A DNA stretch of 64,000 nt from Taxawa tesnikishii (nom. ined.) (Eukaryota; Ascomycota; Dothideomycetes; Dothideales). Location: contig JAPDRO010000015.1 in the NCBI GenBank assembly GCA_030247885.1, positions 62,001-126,000 on the forward strand, in the 5' to 3' direction. Within the stretch, counting starts at the first letter, position 1. Each line of letters opens with the position of its first letter. Below are positions 60,077 through 64,000 of this stretch, in pieces. Made by a program: the position numbers and the translations under genes. Under the pieces are notes generated by a model that searched no databases, had not been told where the DNA came from, and saw only the letters and a program-made list of their open reading frames with translations.

Positions 60077-61017
60077 ATTGCAGAAAATAATATCGACAAT
60101 ATTACCGGATTGACCCTTTTAATCCTACATGCGGAACAAACGAACGATTCCAGAAGTTGCCGCCTACCTATATAATCGAATCAATAATCGCTCACGTTGT
60201 AACAAACTCTGCGGGGTTTGGGGTACATTGAGGGGTAGCGGAGCTTGAGAAGATCTCCGGCCGCAGGAGATTTTCGGCCGCGGAGGGAGGAATGGCTTGG
60301 TAAAGGTTCTCCCCGAATGGCTTGGTAGAAGTTCTCCCCGAATGCCATATCCCGCAAGGAAGCGAGCGCTAGTGTGGTAGAGGGCGATCGAGTTGCACCT
60401 TCCTAGCCTCTTACCGGGCGACTACTATGCTCCAGTTAAAGGAAAGATAAAGAGCAAGTCATAGGCTGCTTTTTACGGGCAATCTAGGATATGGTTAACG
60501 ATCTAGAAGTGTGGCTCGAGACCAACGTATATAGCGCAATAGTATACAAAGGTAACTTACTCGATAGAGTAATAGAGTAGACGAGATGATAGATTAATCG
60601 AACGCGACCTGTTTAGCTTTTCTTGTCATCTACGGACTATGATAACTATTAAAACGGGGGTAGAGTTCTAGTCATGGGAGCGAAGCCGCGATTCTTAATG
60701 GCACGCAGTTCGATGAAGCCGGTTGGGAACAACGCAGACAAGAGGACGGTTGCGATGGTTGCGTCATCCGCTGTTCGCCAACAGCCTCCTCCATCACTTG
60801 TATCACCGGCGTCAGCATCCCAATCCTGGCCCTGTCTTGAGATTCGGAAATTTTGCTAACAACGTCTTCGTCAATGACAAGAACAACAGGCTGTTGAGAA
60901 GGCCGGCATTCTACATACTTGTCACCAGAACCAAGTGGGAGGATCCTAGCAGACCATCTGGTGATGACTCCAGGTGAGTGCTTGAGGTGGGTCGAAATTG
61001 TCTCGATGTGGTAGAGA
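60077..61017. other. Intergenic region with A+T-rich part and short repeats
   Basis: Promoter of the P450 and 3' side of the alcohol dehydrogenase. The part around 60400-60650 is richer in A+T than its surroundings and full of TATA/GATAGA-like words. A 25-bp tandem duplication lies at 60290-60339. A protein-like minus-strand stretch (about 60690-60930) is too short and unplaced to call. A decayed mobile element is possible, but no family is recognisable. Confidence 0.35.
60290..60339. repeat. 25-bp tandem duplication
   Basis: Two adjacent copies of GAATGGCTTGGT...TTCTCCCC (60290-60314 and 60315-60339) with two differences, followed by the first bases of a third copy. Just upstream, CGGCCGC-containing 12-mers are also repeated. 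Confidence 0.85.
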
Positions 61018-62242
61018 TCATGCATTCCACCTGAACACTGCTTTGATAGCCTTTCCGTCTTTTAGATCAGAGAATGCACGCTCATGGTCTCTGATGTCAT
61101 AATAGGTGATAAGCTTTTCGAGTGGAAATTTGCCATCCGCGTGCTGCGCAACAATCCATGGTATCATCTATATTGAGGATCAGTATCACGCAGTGCTTGG
61201 CGATTGCCGTGAAGATTTTTACCTCGCGTGATATACTGTCTCCTTGGTGGGTGCCCACGTACTGACGACCGAAGAGCAGATGGCTAGCGATCTCGATGCC
61301 AGCACGCGGCCCCTTTCCGGGTGAGCCCACCGTACATCCTCGTCCTCGTATCCCGAGTGAGTCGACCATGTTCTGCACGACGCTAGGGAACCCGGCACAA
61401 TCCACGGCATATTTGACGCCGTTAGGCGGACAGAGCTCTTTGATCTCTTTGACAGTGGTTTCCGAGCTGAGGATCGTGTGCGTGGCGCCTAGTTCCTTCG
61501 CTAATTCGAGACGATCAAGACTGATATCCACAGCGATAATCTTCCCGCCTCGCGGATCTTAGCAGCCATAACCGCACTGAGTCCGACAGAGCCAACTCCG
61601 AAAACTGCAAGGTCACTGCCAGGCTTGACGTCCAGGACATTCAGAACAGCTCCCACGCCTGTTTGTATACCGCATCCAAGCGGAGCGAATAACTCCAGAG
61701 GCGTATCCTGGGGAACCTTGTTCAGGCTATTACGATGTACAATGGCGAGGCGAGAGAAGCTGCTTTGGCCGAAAAAGTGTCCATTGAGCGGACTACCGTC
61801 CTCGAGGAACAAAGTATGAGAACCATCAGCACGACGTCCGCCGAAAAGAAGTGAACCGATGTGGTCGCAGTACGCTGGATCTTCCGATGTGCACTGGGCA
61901 CAGTTTCCACAGAAGGGATAGCTGAGAATAACCTTGTCGCCTGGTCGTACGCCCTGCACTTCTGAGCCAGCCTCAATAACAACGCCAGCACCTGTGGGAG
62001 TGAGGTTGGCATGGACGAAGCGGACAATACTCTGTTGCTGGGGGCTTACCTTCGTGACCAAAGACTGCTGGAGCCGATGCTGGCATAGCTCCTGAGGCGC
62101 TCTTTAGGTCAGTATGGCAAACACCCGTAGCATGTATCTCCACCAATGCTTCATCTGGACGCAGATCGTCAAGCGTGATTGTCTCGAGTTTGAAGGGCGC
62201 ATTGAACTCGCGTACGACGAGCGCGGTGGTCGTCTTGGTCAT
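61018..62242 (-). CDS. Zinc-dependent alcohol dehydrogenase (aryl/benzyl type)
   Basis: Medium-chain NAD(P)-dependent alcohol dehydrogenase. Exons 62242-62050, 61991-61223 and 61167-61018; 370 residues. Catalytic zinc ligands are visible in GVCHTDL and FGHEG, and the structural zinc loop is CGNCAQCTSEDPAYC. The cofactor-binding turn reads AVFGVGSVGLSAVMAAK, followed by VDISLDRLELAKELGATH. The C-terminus has KLITYYDIRDHERAFSDL and ends KAVFRWNA. One G is missing at 61544-61546, between REAG and KIIAVD. The long loop after the structural zinc (SLLFGGRRADGSH) recalls aryl- or benzyl-alcohol dehydrogenases. Divergent from the deaminase. Confidence 0.92.
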
Positions 62243-62945
62243 GATGCTTGGCTGGAGTTTAGAGGTATCCTAGCTCTCAAAACGGTAGGGCATCAAAAGC
62301 ATGATGTGCAGTACATGTATGGGACGGCAGTGGGGGCAGATGATGTGGGGATCAACAGCGGAGACCGGCAGTGGAGAAGTGGCTCTTTCGTCGTCATGCA
62401 CTTCGGTTCTTCCACTTCAGCCCGTCCTTAAACAAAGCCCGAGTCCCACGCCTAGGCCCAAATACTCTCCTCAACGTGCTCGAATTGGATGTAGTAGGTA
62501 CGCAGCCGACGATACGGCGAACTGCTTTGTTCGCGATACCAAGCCGATGGGCTTCCGGGGACTAACCGCGGGAGATGTCGTTGTTTGACACTTTACTCAC
62601 GGCTTTTGTTTTCTAACCTGCTGTAACTATAATTCCATCTCTCATTCTCAGCATAGACTACGGAGCAAGAGGGTGGTTGTTCGACAGCGAGCCTCTTCCT
62701 GAAAGTTTTCACTGCTCATCAATGCACGATGACGACAACAGTCATCATTGCTTTACTACTTATTCAAACTACATATGTTATATATCGTAGCTACTGTTCA
62801 CCTTCAAAGCGACAAGAGAGCAACTACCCTTTCCTTGAACGCTTCCTCTGTCCGCTCTTCCTGGTCTTTCCGTCCCATTGCTCTCCCACAGCGAAACCGA
62901 AGCTACAGCTAACAACATGAATCTCAATTCCCCGTGATCCTCTTA
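62243..62945. promoter_or_regulatory. Divergent promoter ADH / deaminase
   Basis: 703 bp between opposite starts; no discrete motif recognised. A T/C-rich stretch precedes 62946. Confidence 0.4.
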
Positions 62946-63619
62946 ATGCTCTCTCTCCTTTCCATCCCTTCTATCGCCACCCATTCTCCCCCTCAGTTGA
63001 CTCTGTACCATTTCCGACCCGCCTCCACTGGATGCGCGTAGCCTCTTCCGCCAACCTAGCACTCTCCCCTGCCCATTTGCCCCCTTCGGCGCCGCAATCG
63101 TGAACCACACGCCGCCTTCCTCTGCCGGGGATCTCATCTGCACCGGCCTGAACCACAACGGCCTTACCGGCAACCCTTCTCTCCACGGCGAAATGGCCGC
63201 GCTGGCGAACTGCAGCGAGATCCTAACCCCCTCGCCATGCAGGCGGCTTCGGGTTAAGCGCGGCAGAGGCCCTAGAGAGCTACAAGCACTTTACGCTCTA
63301 CACGACTGGCGAACCTTGTCCCATGTGCGCATCCGCGATCCGGTGGGCCGGGTTTAAGGAAATGGTCTTCGGCACGTCGATCACCACGCTCGTCGACTTT
63401 GGGTGGAGCCAGATCGGGATCGAGAGCAAGGAGGTTTTTGAGCGGAGTGAGGGACTGGGGACGGAGACCAGATGGATAGGGAGTGTGGGCGCGAATGAGA
63501 CGGATGGCTTGTTTGGGTGGCAATTCAGAGATGGCGGCAGATGTCCAACGGGGTGCGAGAGAAGGAAAGGAGAGGGATGTGCGCCGGCTGAAGAAGTGCG
63601 AGGGAGGGAGGAGCTGTGA
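62946..63619 (+). CDS. Zinc-dependent CMP/dCMP-type deaminase family protein
   Basis: Cytidine/deoxycytidylate-type deaminase fold, with zinc ligands in LHGEMAAL (His and the proton-shuttling Glu) and EPCPMCASA (two Cys). The start at 62946 gives a short hydrophobic N-terminus (LSLLSIPSIA), then HWMRVASSANLAL, CPFAPFGAAIVNHT and GLNHNGLTGNPSLHGEM. After the zinc site come AIRWAGFKEMVFGTSI and WIGSVGANETDGLFGWQF, and a Cys-containing end. The order matches fungal deaminase-like proteins related to tRNA-adenosine and guanine deaminases; substrate unknown. Four bases appear to be missing, in C runs at 62988-62992, 63066-63069 and 63227-63231 and in a G pair at 63245. With them the product is 225 residues. 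The first break could instead be an intron end (CCCTCAG). Confidence 0.8.
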
Positions 63620-64000
63620 TGAGGGGTTCCGTTGGCGAGAAAGAGGCCGAAGGAAAAGAGCTAGGCGCCTTAGAACGCTAGACCAGGGGAGTATTCCTTT
63701 TGCAGGAAGCAGTGATGACCGAAGCGACGAAATGCCGCTGAAGGCTACAAAGCGATGTCCGTGGCACGCCAAGAGATTCAAGTCCTCAGTTCAAAGGGAA
63801 GGTGTATGCAGAGTAGTCGGGTAGAACCAGATCAGTCGCCCACGGAATATCATCAAGTGCGGCCGTCACCTAGTTTAATAGCTTTCCGTCCGTTGGCACA
63901 AGTCGGCTGCAAACACCTCCTTTACTCTCGCTCGTGGATCCTTATACCCTATATCTATTACTCGGATGCTTCTCGATATCCTCCCGTCGCAGTCTCCCAG
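63620..64000. other. End of window, no gene seen
   Basis: 3' side of the deaminase. Open frames on either strand are shadows of, or run on from, the deaminase region. No feature supported. Confidence 0.45.

Noticed and set aside
60077-61017. A definable transposon
   Set aside because: No terminal repeats, coding remains or target duplication could be identified by eye.
60672-61025. Minus-strand protein-like stretch downstream of the ADH
   Set aside because: Overlaps the ADH stop, is split over frames, and no family was recognised; mentioned only as a possible relic.

Overview
This window is nuclear DNA of a filamentous ascomycete (Pezizomycotina; Dothideomycete-like, genus not determinable). 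The signs are dense genes on both strands (about 22 in 64 kb), short introns (mostly 49-125 nt) with GT..AG ends and CTRAC-like branch sites, and typical fungal single-copy genes: SEC16, NEO1, SEY1, GGC1, NNF1, HookA, GAPDH and an SSA-type HSP70. No rRNA, tRNA, CRISPR array, intact transposon or virus-like element was recognised.

Layout. 1-9.5 kb: HSP70 (-) with a step-type heat-shock element, then the NEO1-like phospholipid flippase (-). 9.5-18 kb: the ER-exit-site scaffold SEC16 (+), divergent from NEO1, then an MFS transporter (-). 18-25.3 kb: a doubtful small gene, the mitochondrial GTP/GDP carrier GGC1 (-), a carboxymuconolactone decarboxylase-like protein (+), a mitochondrial membrane protein (-) and the kinetochore subunit NNF1 (+). 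25.3-37.9 kb: a PH-domain protein (+), a conserved membrane-anchored protein of unknown function (-), a Hook-type dynein adaptor (-), an F-box fragment and an F-box-like gene (+), and a small one-TM orphan (+). 39-48 kb: GAPDH (+), a secreted GH92 mannosidase (-) and the ER-fusion GTPase SEY1 (-). 49-64 kb: a PUF RNA-binding protein (-), a large alpha/beta-hydrolase (-), a SLY41-like transporter (+), a P450 (-), a zinc alcohol dehydrogenase (-) and a CMP/dCMP-type deaminase (+). Many genes are divergent pairs sharing short promoters. Several products serve membrane traffic (NEO1, SEC16, HookA, SEY1, SLY41), but nothing in the sequence shows that they form a functional cluster.

The most striking signal is not a new pathway. 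Thirteen of the protein genes are broken by about 31 apparent losses of one base. Most lie in short runs, mainly C or G in the sense strand, and each is followed at once by the conserved family sequence in the next frame. Adding one base per site brings total coding lengths back to multiples of three. Other genes (HSP70, MFS, HookA, GAPDH, SEY1, PUF) are clean. I read this as under-called homopolymers in the assembly. One gene also has an in-frame TGA that this does not explain. Exon limits below come from reading splice sites and frame by eye; gene identities rest on remembered family motifs, not on searches.
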